A stretch of 30,930 nucleotides of DNA from an uncultured Bacillota bacterium (GCA_948907985.1 CAQWMM010000027.1:1-30930), one strand, 5' to 3'; shown: positions 6,682 through 14,283, counted from the first letter of the stretch. The notes: a model not told the origin generated them from the letters alone. A program made the numbers and translations.

Positions 6682-7860
6682 ATGAAATTTAAAGAGTATA
6701 TAAAAAATTGGCTGGCAAAGCTGTCAAACCAAAAATCGGACGGCTACGTCCAACTGAAAACCAAAATATATCTGCGTTTTATACTTATCGCCGTTGGCTC
6801 AATATGTATTACTACCCTGCTCTACAAAATGCTGTGGTATAACCGCGCCGGTGATTTTATCGTTACCATGCTCATTTCCCTGTTTGGTTGGGGTTATGAA
6901 GACGCCTACTGGTTCTATCATAACACGTTCCGCGCCAATGCCGATTTAATCTGGTTCGCCACTATTGGTCTGGCAAGCCTGATTTGTTTTCTGGTCTTTT
7001 GCCGCTGGTTTATGCGCTTTTTCCAGGCTATCGACCAGGGCATCGAGGCGCTTTTGCAGGAAAAGGCCGCTATCGGCCTGCCGCCGGAATTACTGCCGCT
7101 GGAGCGCAAGCTTAATTTGGTCAGACAAACCCTGCTCCAGCGCGACCTGGCCAGCCGCGAAGCCGAACAGCGCAAAAACGACCTGGTGATGTATCTGGCG
7201 CACGACCTTAAAACACCGCTGACCTCAATTATCGGCTACCTTAGCCTGCTGACCGAGGCCGAGGATATGCCGGCCAAACAACGCCGCCAATATATCAGTA
7301 TCACGCTGAACAAGGCCCAGCGTCTGGAGCAGCTGATTGACGAATTTTTTGAAATCACCCGCTATAATTTGCAGGAACAGGAGCTTAGCCGCGAAACTAT
7401 CAACCTCAACTATCTGCTGGTGCAGCTGACCGACGAATTTTACCCATTATTACAGGCGCACGGCAATACTATTAGTATGCAAGCGCCGGAAGACCTGAAT
7501 ATTTATGTTGATCCGGACAAAATGGCGCGGGTCTTCAACAACATACTGAAAAACGCCATCGCCTACAGCTACCCCAACACCGAAATTATCATCAAAGCAG
7601 CCGCCACTGACAATGGTCTGGAAATCAGCTTTCTGAACAAAGGACAAACCATTCGCCCACAAAAACTGAAAAGCATTTTTGAAAAATTCTTCCGGCTGGA
7701 CAGCGCCCGCGCCAGCAACACCGGCGGCGCAGGGCTTGGTCTGGCTATCGCGCAGGAAATTATTCACCTGCACGGCGGCGAAATTACCGCCGCCAGCGAA
7801 AATGAGCTGACCAGCTTTTGCGTTTCACTGCCTCGGGAATGTCTGGCCGCCAACGCTTAA
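6682..7860 (+). CDS. vanS: VanS-like membrane sensor histidine kinase
   Basis: A 392-residue kinase with two membrane segments (about 32-50 and 89-110) and a short external loop of some 38 residues. A linker follows, then HisKA with MYLAHDLKTPLTSIIGYLSLL (H174 phosphorylated) and HATPase_c with the N-box NNILKNAIAYS and G-box GGAGLGLAIAQEI. The kinase core is strikingly like VanS of VanA-type systems (AEQRKND, RLEQLIDEFFEITRYNLQ). The sensor loop is rich in aromatic residues and differs more, so the signal may differ. GAGG lies nine bases before the ATG. It follows the VanR-like regulator by 148 bp. Resistance genes are absent. Confidence 0.9.
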   Translation: MKFKEYIKNWLAKLSNQKSDGYVQLKTKIYLRFILIAVGSICITTLLYKMLWYNRAGDFIVTMLISLFGWGYEDAYWFYHNTFRANADLIWFATIGLASLICFLVFCRWFMRFFQAIDQGIEALLQEKAAIGLPPELLPLERKLNLVRQTLLQRDLASREAEQRKNDLVMYLAHDLKTPLTSIIGYLSLLTEAEDMPAKQRRQYISITLNKAQRLEQLIDEFFEITRYNLQEQELSRETINLNYLLVQLTDEFYPLLQAHGNTISMQAPEDLNIYVDPDKMARVFNNILKNAIAYSYPNTEIIIKAAATDNGLEISFLNKGQTIRPQKLKSIFEKFFRLDSARASNTGGAGLGLAIAQEIIHLHGGEITAASENELTSFCVSLPRECLAANA

Positions 7861-7914
7861 TTGTCATAATCCGGCCGGCCTTACGTCGTCAAAAAATTTT
7901 TGAAAAAAATAATA

Positions 7915-7943
7915 TTGATATTTTGGCGGCGGCGTGCTATATT
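7915..7943 (+). promoter_or_regulatory. Promoter of the ywlE operon
   Basis: TTGATA at 7915-7920, 17-bp GC-rich spacer, TATATT at 7938-7943. It separates the ywlE-rpiB-ywlG run from the kinase gene. Confidence 0.7.
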
Positions 7944-7969
7944 AAATATAAAAATATATTATATTTAAT
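7941..7969 (+). promoter_or_regulatory. 10-bp inverted repeat over the ywlE transcription start
   Basis: ATTAAATATA (7941-7950) and TATATTTAAT (7960-7969) are perfect inverted copies with a 9-bp gap. The left arm overlaps the -10 element and the right arm abuts the GAGGAA ribosome site, so a bound repressor would block initiation. The symmetry is perfect despite the low-complexity base content. Confidence 0.5.
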
Positions 7970-7982
7970 GAGGAAAAATATT

Positions 7983-8438
7983 ATGCCCAAAATTGAAAGA
8001 ATACTTTTTGTCTGCACCGGCAACACCTGCCGCAGCCCCATGGCCGAGGCGCTTTGCCAGTATTATTTGCCAGAGGCTGAGGCCCTCTCGGCGGGGGTAT
8101 GCGCGGCGCCGGGACTTCCGGCCAGCATTGGCGCGCAGGAGGCTATGGAGCGGCGCGGCCTTAATCTGGAACACCACCGCAGCCGCACCCTTTCCAGCTA
8201 TCTGCTGGCTGACGCCGACCTGGTTCTGTGTATGAGCCAAAGCCACAAACAGGTGATTTTAAACGCCCTGCCGGAAGAATGTTCAGGCAAAGTCTTCACT
8301 CTGGCGGAATACGTCGGCCTGCCGGATCAGGAAATCGCCGATCCTTTCGGCGGCGACCAGGAAGTCTACGAGGCCTGCGCCCAACAAATTGAAGAACTTA
8401 TTAAAAAGCTGGCCGCCAAATTAGAGGAAAAAGACTAA
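7983..8438 (+). CDS. ywlE: YwlE-like protein-arginine (low-molecular-weight tyrosine) phosphatase
   Basis: A 151-residue LMW-PTP-fold enzyme. The P-loop is C11-TGNT-C16-R17-S, the general acid D120 lies in DPFGG, and MSQSHKQ matches the family core. T15, after Asn in the P-loop, is the residue that marks the YwlE arginine-phosphatase branch, which reverses McsB protein-arginine phosphorylation. Neighbouring rpiB and ywlG reproduce the Bacillus ywlE-ywlF-ywlG order, which supports the name. No mcsB, mcsA or ctsR is visible here. The start is the ATG at 7983 with GAGGAA upstream; a longer frame from 7818 lies inside the kinase gene. Activity on arginine rather than tyrosine is inferred from motif and context. 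Confidence 0.88.
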   Translation: MPKIERILFVCTGNTCRSPMAEALCQYYLPEAEALSAGVCAAPGLPASIGAQEAMERRGLNLEHHRSRTLSSYLLADADLVLCMSQSHKQVILNALPEECSGKVFTLAEYVGLPDQEIADPFGGDQEVYEACAQQIEELIKKLAAKLEEKD

Positions 8439-8512
8439 GAACAGCGAATAATTTAACAATTAAACAGCTAGTTTTTACCATTAAATTTTTCTCTATAAAG
8501 GAGGCTGCAAAA

Positions 8513-9016
8513 ATGAACAACACCTCAGCAAAAATTGCCCTGGGCTGCGACCACGCCGCCTATCAGCTGAAAGAGCAGGTTAAGGCGCACCTACAGGACA
8601 TGGGGCTGGAGGTTAAAGACTTTGGCACCTTTGACGAAACCTCGGTTGATTATCCGGATTATGCGTTTTTTGTCGGCAAATCCGTTGTCAGCGGCGAATG
8701 TGAAAAAGGCATTGTGCTTTGCGGCACCGGCATCGGCATCAGCATTGCCGCCAACAAAATCCCCGGCGTACGCGCGGCGCTCTGCCATGACTTATTCACC
8801 GCCAGGGCCTGCCGCCAGCATAACAACGCTAATATTCTGGCTATGGGCGCAAGAGTTCTGGAACCGGAAATGGCGCTGCAAATTGTGGACGTCTGGCTGC
8901 AAACCGAATTTGAGGGCGGCCGCCACCAGCGCCGTCTGGACAAGATCTGCGAAATTGAGGATACCATGGCGGTGGAGCATGCCCAGGAATTAGCCAACAT
9001 TGTCAATAACTCCTAA
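8513..9016 (+). CDS. rpiB: Ribose-5-phosphate isomerase B
   Basis: A 167-residue RpiB/LacA-family enzyme interconverting ribulose-5-phosphate and ribose-5-phosphate in the pentose phosphate pathway. It shows GCDHAAYQLK (11-20), the catalytic Cys70 in VLCGTGIGISIAANK, and the phosphate-binding RQHNNANILAMGARV. The start has a strong AAAGGAGG site. It corresponds to ywlF in the Bacillus order and is 74 bp downstream of ywlE. The length is slightly longer than the usual 145-150 because of a C-terminal helix. Confidence 0.96.
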   Translation: MNNTSAKIALGCDHAAYQLKEQVKAHLQDMGLEVKDFGTFDETSVDYPDYAFFVGKSVVSGECEKGIVLCGTGIGISIAANKIPGVRAALCHDLFTARACRQHNNANILAMGARVLEPEMALQIVDVWLQTEFEGGRHQRRLDKICEIEDTMAVEHAQELANIVNNS

Positions 9017-9046
9017 AATGCCATAAGCACAGAAAGAGGTATTAAT

Positions 9047-9628
9047 ATGAATAAACCGGAATATCTGGAATTGGAATTGCAGCCGGAACAGCTGAAAACC
9101 CTGCATGACGAGGCTGCGGAACTTTTTTATGATTTTTTGCAGGCGGCAATGCCCCCGCAAGGCGGTTTAATGGTGATTGGCTGCTCCACCAGCGAGATTT
9201 TGGGCGGCCAAATCGGCAAAAACGGCTGCCGCCGCCTGGGCGAGGTTCTGGCGGAGGCCGCCCTGGCCGAGGCCGCCAGCTATGGCGTAACCGCCGCCGC
9301 CCAATGCTGCGAACACCTTAACCGCGCACTGGTAATCGAAAAAGCGGCTGCCCTGCGTCTGGGGCTGAATATCGTCAGCGCCGTGCCCAAACCCCACGCC
9401 GGCGGCAGCTTTGCGGCGGCTTTTTATCAACAGCTGGCCGAGCCGGTTCTGGTGGAAAGCCTGACCGCTGACTGCGGTTTGGATATCGGTCAGACGCTTA
9501 TCGGCATGCACCTGCGCCGGGTGGCAGTTCCCCTGCGCCTGCCGCAGAAAACCCTGGGGCAGGCCGTCATCACTGCGGCAGCCAGCCGCCCGCCGCTGAT
9601 TGGCGGCGAGCGCGCCGAATATAAGTAA
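9047..9628 (+). CDS. YwlG/UPF0340 family protein
   Basis: A 193-residue protein of the UPF0340 (TIGR01440) family. Family segments visible are GLMVIGCSTSEILGGQIGK (about 40-58), GVTAAAQCCEHLNRALVIE (80-98), AVPKPHAGGSFAAAFY (117-132), and an ending with PPLIGGERAEYK. The function is unknown in all members I know. It follows rpiB by 30 bp with an AAAGAGG site, as in Bacillus ywlEFG. The conserved neighbourhood suggests a link to sugar-phosphate or one-carbon metabolism, but no activity should be assumed. Confidence 0.9.
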   Translation: MNKPEYLELELQPEQLKTLHDEAAELFYDFLQAAMPPQGGLMVIGCSTSEILGGQIGKNGCRRLGEVLAEAALAEAASYGVTAAAQCCEHLNRALVIEKAAALRLGLNIVSAVPKPHAGGSFAAAFYQQLAEPVLVESLTADCGLDIGQTLIGMHLRRVAVPLRLPQKTLGQAVITAAASRPPLIGGERAEYK

Positions 9629-9631
9629 ATT

Positions 9632-10093
9632 ATGCTGCAAACACCCCGGCTGCCCAGCTTTGCCGAACTGCCCCGGATCGAGCTTTATATGGATCAGGTG
9701 CTGCTGATCTTAAACGAGGCCCTGCCCGCTGAAGAAACGCCGCCAGCCAGAAAAAGCAGGCCCGATAAACGCATCACTGCCAGTATGGTCAATAATTACG
9801 TTAAGCAGGGCCTGATTGAACCGCCGCAAAAAAAACGCTACACCACCCGGCAGGTGGCGGCGCTGCTGCTGATCAGCCTGCTAAAAAACCTGCTGCCGAT
9901 TGTGGATATTAAATTATTGCTGGCTGCCGCTAACGAACAGGGCCTGCCCGATTTTTACGACGCTTTTGTTCAGCGCCTGACTGATTTTTTAAGCGCGCCC
10001 CCCGGCCCCGCCGCCAACGAGCCGGATTTGGCGCAATCTGCGGCCCTGGCGCTGGCGCAAAAATTTTATCTGCAAAGTCTGCTGCACAATTAA
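9632..10093 (+). CDS. DUF1836 protein (MerR-like DNA-binding fold)
   Basis: A 153-residue protein that reads like PF08876 (DUF1836). It contains the helix-turn-helix-like ITASMVNNYVKQGLIEPPQKKRYT segment (about residues 49-72), followed by a hydrophobic helix TRQVAALLLISLLKNLLPI. This family is thought to be a MerR-type regulator without a known ligand. It begins 3 bases after the ywlG stop, so translation is probably coupled; the ribosome site is poor (AATATAAG). A start at the internal Met20 is possible. Role not known. Confidence 0.8.
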   Translation: MLQTPRLPSFAELPRIELYMDQVLLILNEALPAEETPPARKSRPDKRITASMVNNYVKQGLIEPPQKKRYTTRQVAALLLISLLKNLLPIVDIKLLLAAANEQGLPDFYDAFVQRLTDFLSAPPGPAANEPDLAQSAALALAQKFYLQSLLHN

Positions 10094-10125
10094 CACTCCT
10101 CACCTAATTATGAAAGGATTTTGAA

Positions 10126-11298
10126 ATGCAAGAATTAACCTTAAAATATGGCTGCAACCCCAATCAAAAGCCGGCGCGCATTTTCACCAAAAACGGCGAA
10201 CTGCCCATTGAAATTCTCAACGGCCGCCCCGGCTACATCAACCTGCTGGACGCTTTTAACAGCTGGCAGCTGGTTAAAGAATTAAAAGCCGCCTGCGGCC
10301 TGCCCGCCGCCGCCTCGTTTAAGCATGTCAGCCCGGCTGGCGCCGCCGTCGGCGTGCCGCTGGACGAAACGTTGCAAAAGATTTATTTTGTGGAAGGTAT
10401 CGAACTTTCGCCGATCGCCACCGCCTATGTACGCGCCCGCGGCGCGGATCGGATGTCGTCTTACGGTGATTTCGCCGCCCTCTCCGACGAATGCGACGAG
10501 GCCTGCGCCCGTTTTCTGCTGCGCGAGGTATCCGACGGCATTATCGCCCCCGGTTATACCCCCGCCGCGTTAGAAATTCTGTGCCAAAAACGCAAAGGCA
10601 ATTATCTGGTGATTAAAATTGATCCCGATTATCAGCCCCAGCCGTTGGAGGTTAAGCAGGTTTTCGGCGTCAGCTTTGAACAGCAGCGCAACGATGTACG
10701 GATTGACGCCAGTCTGCTGGCCAACCGCCCCACCAAGGCGCAGGAAATTCCCGAAGAGGCCGCGCGCGACCTGCTGATTGCCCTAATTACCTTGAAGTAT
10801 ACGCAGTCCAACTCCGTCTGCTACGCCAAAGGCGGACAGGCCATCGGTATTGGCGCGGGCCAACAGTCGCGCATCCATTGTACGCGCCTGGCCGGCAACA
10901 AAGCGGATATTTGGTTTTTGCGTCAGCACCCCAAAGTTTTGGCCCTGCCCTTTAAGGCAGATATTCGCCGGCCCGACCGGGACAATACTATTGACGTTTA
11001 CATATCCGAGGAATGGGAGGACGTTTTGGCAGACGGCGTTTGGCAGCAGTTTTTTACAAGCCGGCCCCAACCTTTAAGCCGCGAAGAAAAGCAGGAATGG
11101 CTGGCGCAGCTGCAGGGCGTTGCGCTTGGCTCCGACGCTTTCTTCCCCTTTGGCGATAATATTGAACGCGCCCACAAAAGCGGCGTGGCCTATATCGCCC
11201 AAACCGGCGGCTCGGTGCGGGATGACAACGTGATTGAAACCTGTGATAAATATGGTATTGCCATGGCCTTTACCGGCGTACGCCTGTTCCACCACTAA
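10126..11298 (+). CDS. purH: Stand-alone AICAR transformylase (PurH C-domain type)
   Basis: A 390-residue enzyme matching the AICAR transformylase half of PurH, which formylates AICAR to FAICAR using 10-formyl-THF in purine synthesis. The catalytic K66-H67 pair lies in SFKHVSPAGAAVG, and other core pieces are LKYTQSNSVCYAKGGQAIGIGAGQQSR, DAFFPFGDNIERA and TGGSVRDDNVIETCD. The MGS-like IMP cyclohydrolase domain (about 190 residues) that normally precedes it is missing. The upstream gene is an intact unrelated one, so this is a single-domain form rather than a broken PurH; cyclisation must be encoded elsewhere. The start has AAAGGA, and an intrinsic terminator follows. Confidence 0.93.
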   Translation: MQELTLKYGCNPNQKPARIFTKNGELPIEILNGRPGYINLLDAFNSWQLVKELKAACGLPAAASFKHVSPAGAAVGVPLDETLQKIYFVEGIELSPIATAYVRARGADRMSSYGDFAALSDECDEACARFLLREVSDGIIAPGYTPAALEILCQKRKGNYLVIKIDPDYQPQPLEVKQVFGVSFEQQRNDVRIDASLLANRPTKAQEIPEEAARDLLIALITLKYTQSNSVCYAKGGQAIGIGAGQQSRIHCTRLAGNKADIWFLRQHPKVLALPFKADIRRPDRDNTIDVYISEEWEDVLADGVWQQFFTSRPQPLSREEKQEWLAQLQGVALGSDAFFPFGDNIERAHKSGVAYIAQTGGSVRDDNVIETCDKYGIAMAFTGVRLFHH

Positions 11299-11314
11299 AA
11301 ATTAGCCCAAACTT

Positions 11315-11353
11315 AAAACCCAGCCGTTCATTCGAGATTTGCGGCTGGGTTTT
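11315..11353 (+). terminator. Intrinsic terminator of the AICAR transformylase gene
   Basis: A 12-bp perfect stem, AAAACCCAGCCG (11315-11326) with CGGCTGGGTTTT (11342-11353), and a 15-base loop. The U-tract is part of the stem's 3' arm. Confidence 0.85.
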
Positions 11354-11662
11354 ATAATATAATGGTGGAAAAAATATGAAATAAAAATGTCTGGAAAACA
11401 TTTACACAACCTGAAGAAAGTGGCCTGGCGGCCTTTTTGGTGGGGAGCCGCATTAACCGCCAAGCCGAAAGGGATTAAGTAAAAAAGAAAGTTAAAAGGT
11501 AAAAGTGAAAAACACTAACCGAATGTTGAAAACAGCATTCCATCTCAGGCAGATGCTCCAAAACAGTTGAAATGGTTATCACCCAGCGGCTGGGCTTCCT
11601 TTGTCCGCTAAGCTTTGGCTTCGCCCACTAAAGCGGCCTCGCCAATCGCTAGGTGTTAACGC
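11354..11662. other. Non-coding stretch with a weak hairpin and a dispersed repeat
   Basis: No supportable gene is seen here. A GGCC-TGGC-GGCC hairpin followed by TTTTT (11422-11438) is a weak plus-strand terminator candidate. At 11580-11611 (minus) lies a 32-base element that matches 28 of 32 bases of 22999-23030 on the plus strand downstream of groEL. The rest is AT-rich and unassigned. Confidence 0.5.
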
Positions 11663-11688
11663 AAAAAACCATCCAACAAGTTGGATGG
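11663..11688 (-). terminator. Second terminator behind the cobalamin riboswitch
   Basis: A perfect 9-bp stem, CCATCCAAC with GTTGGATGG (11669-11688), has a 2-base loop in the strict pairing. On the minus strand six U residues follow (11668-11663). Confidence 0.85.
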
Positions 11689-11693
11689 AAAAT

Positions 11694-11718
11694 AAAAAAC
11701 GGCTCATTGGGTGAACCG
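11694..11718 (-). terminator. First terminator behind the cobalamin riboswitch (expression platform)
   Basis: Minus strand: CGGTTCA (11718-11712) pairs with TGAGCCG (11706-11700), one G-U, 5-base loop, then six U residues (11699-11694). It lies about 80 nt after the aptamer and is the likely ligand-responsive terminator. Confidence 0.75.
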
Positions 11719-11797
11719 CGTTAAACATAAATTTTTGAAATAAAAGCATAGGCTGATATTTCCTGCCAAGCCTCCCACCCTAAAGGCAAAAGCAACA

Positions 11798-11946
11798 TTT
11801 ACAATAAATATCCTGACTTATGACTCCTTCTCCCAGAAAACCTTCTCAAGCCGAAACCAAACGGCTCAATGGTGAACATTCTGTTCGTCGTCAAATACAG
11901 TAGAGATTGGACTGCGTCGGATTCACACCGACTTCCTTATCGTAAA
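11798..11946 (-). promoter_or_regulatory. Cobalamin (B12) riboswitch aptamer, with no gene downstream
   Basis: On the minus strand the core reads GGTGTGAATCC followed by CAGTCC...CTACTGT, and the B12-box-like AGTCAGGATA lies near the 3' end, all in the right order. The closing P1 stem is intact: TTTACGATAA (11946-11937) pairs over ten positions with TTATTGTAAA (11807-11798), one G-U. Internal helices GTCGG/CCGAC, CAGT/ACTG and AGCCG/CGGCT also form. The B12 box lacks the usual ACCTGCC tail, so it may be a variant. It has its own consensus promoter just upstream and two terminators downstream, and I find no credible ORF before or after them up to purH on the opposite strand. Confidence 0.82.
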
Positions 11947-11970
11947 ATTTCAATATTCAGTTATGCTTTT

Positions 11971-11999
11971 ATTATACACAGCCGGTTGGAGATTGTCAA
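11971..11999 (-). promoter_or_regulatory. Perfect consensus promoter of the orphan riboswitch RNA
   Basis: Minus strand: TTGACA (11999-11994), exactly 17 bases, TATAAT (11976-11971). It begins 20 bases after the stop codon of the MarR gene, so this RNA is independent of the fab operon. Confidence 0.88.
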
Positions 12000-12018
12000 G
12001 ACTTTTGGCAAAATTTTT

Positions 12019-12528
12019 TCACAAATTAGGCACAGCCCGGCTGGCCACGCCAGCCACCAGATCGCCGGGGATTTCCGGCATCAGTTCATCGTTGACGATT
12101 TGCAGCACAGAGTTAACAATTTCCAGATCCTCCGGCTTAAAATGCTCACGAATCCGCTGCATAATCTGTTTTTGATAAGAAGAACTTAAATTATAATATT
12201 TATAATATTTGTCCGTAACCATCAGCTGATATTCCCGCTTGTCGTCAGCCGAGCGTACTTTTTTGATATATCCCTTGCTGATCAGGCTGTTGATTTTATA
12301 AGCGGCGTTGGGCGGCGAAATTTTGATAAAAGATGAGAACTCCTTAACGGTAGGATTGTTTAAGGCATGGATAGTTTCCACGCACAAAGTTTCCACCGTT
12401 GTCAGAGAAGTTTCTCGCTCATGCAGCTGTGAAAACATCTCTTGATAAAAATGAATTTTAAATTTTGCGTAAATCTCCAAAAAGTTATCTTCCAGCTTTT
12501 TATTTAACGTTTTCTTATCATCAGACAT
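12019..12528 (-). CDS. MarR-family regulator, likely controller of the fab operon
   Basis: A 169-residue winged-helix protein. ATG 12528 (MSDDKKTL) is chosen over an upstream TTG; GGTGAT precedes it. The DNA-binding part reads TVKEFSSFIKISPPNAAYKINSLISKGYIKKVRSADDKREYQLMVT (about residues 64-110), a MarR recognition helix plus wing. Flanking helices would form the dimer. It is the last gene of the fatty-acid operon, 41 bp after fabZ. In streptococci a MarR protein (FabT) in the fab cluster represses it with acyl-ACP as corepressor; a similar role is inferred here, with the 11-bp repeats upstream of acpP as candidate operator. Confidence 0.82.
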   Translation of the reverse strand: MSDDKKTLNKKLEDNFLEIYAKFKIHFYQEMFSQLHERETSLTTVETLCVETIHALNNPTVKEFSSFIKISPPNAAYKINSLISKGYIKKVRSADDKREYQLMVTDKYYKYYNLSSSYQKQIMQRIREHFKPEDLEIVNSVLQIVNDELMPEIPGDLVAGVASRAVPNL

Positions 12529-12569
12529 TATAATCACCAATCAATCCCCAACTTTTATCATTATCGTAC

Positions 12570-12998
12570 TTATTCGCCAATAGCAAACGAAAGCTCGGCC
12601 GCAGCCGCCACCTTGCCGTTAACTTTGGCTACACCCTTGCCGATGCCCAATGGGCCGCGGCGGTTAACCAATTCGCACTCCAACTCCAAAATATCCCCCG
12701 GCTCCACCTTGGCGCGGAAACGGGCGTTCTTCACCCCGCCAAAGAAAACCAGCTGGCCGGCGGCCTCCGGGTCGGTCAGAATAGCCACCGCGCCCACCTG
12801 GGCCAAAGCCTCCAAAATCAGCACGCCAGGCATCACATGGCGGCCGGGAAAATGGCCGCAGAACTGCTGCTCGTTGGCCGAAACGCATTTATATCCTTTG
12901 GCCCATTTGCCGGGTTCATAATCCGTAATCCGATCCACCAGCAAAAAAGGGTAGCGGTGCGGCAGGATTTTTTCAATTTCATTAGAATTTAGCTGCAT
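12570..12998 (-). CDS. fabZ: 3-hydroxyacyl-ACP dehydratase FabZ
   Basis: A 142-residue hot-dog-fold dehydratase that removes water from 3-hydroxyacyl-ACP. The start is set at ATG 12998 (MQLNSNEIEKILPHRYPFLL), with GGTGATG upstream; a frame extending to 13079 overlaps fabF and lacks support. The catalytic pair is H49 in GHFPGRHVMPG and E63 in LILEALAQ. The typical length is 140-150. It sits 34 bp after fabF in the operon. No fabA or fabN isomerase-type relative is seen nearby. Confidence 0.96.
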   Translation of the reverse strand: MQLNSNEIEKILPHRYPFLLVDRITDYEPGKWAKGYKCVSANEQQFCGHFPGRHVMPGVLILEALAQVGAVAILTDPEAAGQLVFFGGVKNARFRAKVEPGDILELECELVNRRGPLGIGKGVAKVNGKVAAAAELSFAIGE

Positions 12999-13032
12999 TT
13001 TTTCATCACCATTTCCATAATTCAGCGTCCGA

Positions 13033-14283
13033 TTAAATTCTGGCAAAAACCAGCGAGGCGTTATGCCCGCCGAAACCAAAAGAGTTGCTCATAGCAAAAG
13101 GAATTTCCGCCTGGCGCGCCTGATTGGGCACAATATCCAGATCGCAGTCCGGGTCCGGAACCTGATAATTAATCGTCGGCAAAATAACGCTCTCAAACAC
13201 GGAAAGCGCAGTAAACACCGCCTCCACCGCGCCGCTGGCGCCCAGCATATGCCCGACCATTGATTTGGTGGAACTTATTTGCAGCCGCCCGGCAGCCTCG
13301 CCAAACACCTGTTTAACGGCGGCGGTTTCCGCTTTATCGTTAAGCTGGGTGGACGTGCCGTGGGCGTTTAAGTAAACAATATCCGCCGCCTGCAATCCGG
13401 CGTCCGCCAGCGCCAGACGCATACAATTAGCCGCGCCCTGGCCGTCCGGCCGCGGGGCCGTCATATGATAAGCGTCGCAGTTAGAAGCATAGCCTTTCAG
13501 TTCGCAGTAAATCTTAGCGCCTCTGGCCAGCGCGTGCTGATACTCCTCCAAAAGCAGAATCGCGGCCCCCTCGCCCATCACAAAACCGTTGCGCTCCTTA
13601 TCAAAAGGAATCGAGGCCCGGTTGGGGTCTTCGCTTTCCGAAAGGGCGCGCATTGAAGTAAAACCGCCAATGCCCAAAGGCGTAATGCTGGCTTCGGCCC
13701 CGCCGCAGACCATCAGGTCGGCGTAACCGTCCCGAATCTGCCGAAAAGCGTCGCCAACCGCATTGGTGCCGCCGGCGCAGGCCGTAACCGGGCAGGTACA
13801 CATTCCCTGCAAACCATAGGTTATGGCAATATGCCCGGCCGCCATATTACCAATGGACATCGGGATGAAAAAGGGCGAAACCCGGTCAAAACTGTAATCC
13901 AGGCCTTTAGAGTGTTCTCTTTCAATAGCGCTTAGCCCCCCGATACCGCTGGAAACCGTAACGCCAATCCGGCTGTGGTCCTCTTTAGCGTCGGCCAAAT
14001 CCAGCCCGCTGTCCTCAATGGCCTCCTTGGCGGCAATCAGTGCAAACTGCGTAAAGCGATCCAGCTTGCGCGCCTCTTTTTTATCCAGATAATCCTCCAC
14101 ACGCAGGTTTTTAACCTCCGCCGCCAGTTTAACCCGCTGCTCCGATACGTCATAGGCGGTAATCGGCGCAACGCCGCAGCAGCCCTCTTTGGCCGCCGCG
14201 AAGCTGGCCTTGGCCGAATGACCAATCGGCGTAACCGCCCCCAGCCCGGTTATCACCACGCGTCTTTTTTTGCATTGTTCCAT
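13033..14283 (-). CDS. fabF: 3-oxoacyl-ACP synthase II FabF
   Basis: A 416-residue condensing enzyme that elongates acyl-ACP with malonyl-ACP. The catalytic Cys169 lies in VTACAGGTNAVGDA, with His308 in NAHGTSTQLND and His345 in KSMVGHMLGASGAVEA, plus Lys340. The C-terminus reads MSNSFGFGGHNASLVF, as in all KASII enzymes. The start has AAGGAG nine bases upstream. It lies between fabG (59 bp upstream) and fabZ. Confidence 0.97.
   Translation of the reverse strand: MEQCKKRRVVITGLGAVTPIGHSAKASFAAAKEGCCGVAPITAYDVSEQRVKLAAEVKNLRVEDYLDKKEARKLDRFTQFALIAAKEAIEDSGLDLADAKEDHSRIGVTVSSGIGGLSAIEREHSKGLDYSFDRVSPFFIPMSIGNMAAGHIAITYGLQGMCTCPVTACAGGTNAVGDAFRQIRDGYADLMVCGGAEASITPLGIGGFTSMRALSESEDPNRASIPFDKERNGFVMGEGAAILLLEEYQHALARGAKIYCELKGYASNCDAYHMTAPRPDGQGAANCMRLALADAGLQAADIVYLNAHGTSTQLNDKAETAAVKQVFGEAAGRLQISSTKSMVGHMLGASGAVEAVFTALSVFESVILPTINYQVPDPDCDLDIVPNQARQAEIPFAMSNSFGFGGHNASLVFARI

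Noticed and set aside
5841..7860. Vancomycin resistance locus
   Set aside because: The regulator and kinase resemble VanR/VanS, but no ligase, dehydrogenase or dipeptidase gene is present, so a resistance call is not supported.
11579..11749. 56-codon minus-strand frame downstream of the cobalamin riboswitch
   Set aside because: It reads straight through both intrinsic terminators and into the dispersed repeat, and the peptide has no recognisable features; ribosome site weak. Kept only as a remote possibility for the riboswitch target.
11869..12189. 106-residue plus-strand ORF across the riboswitch promoter and the MarR gene
   Set aside because: It crosses a consensus promoter, an aptamer stem and a conserved regulator gene on the other strand, with no ribosome site.
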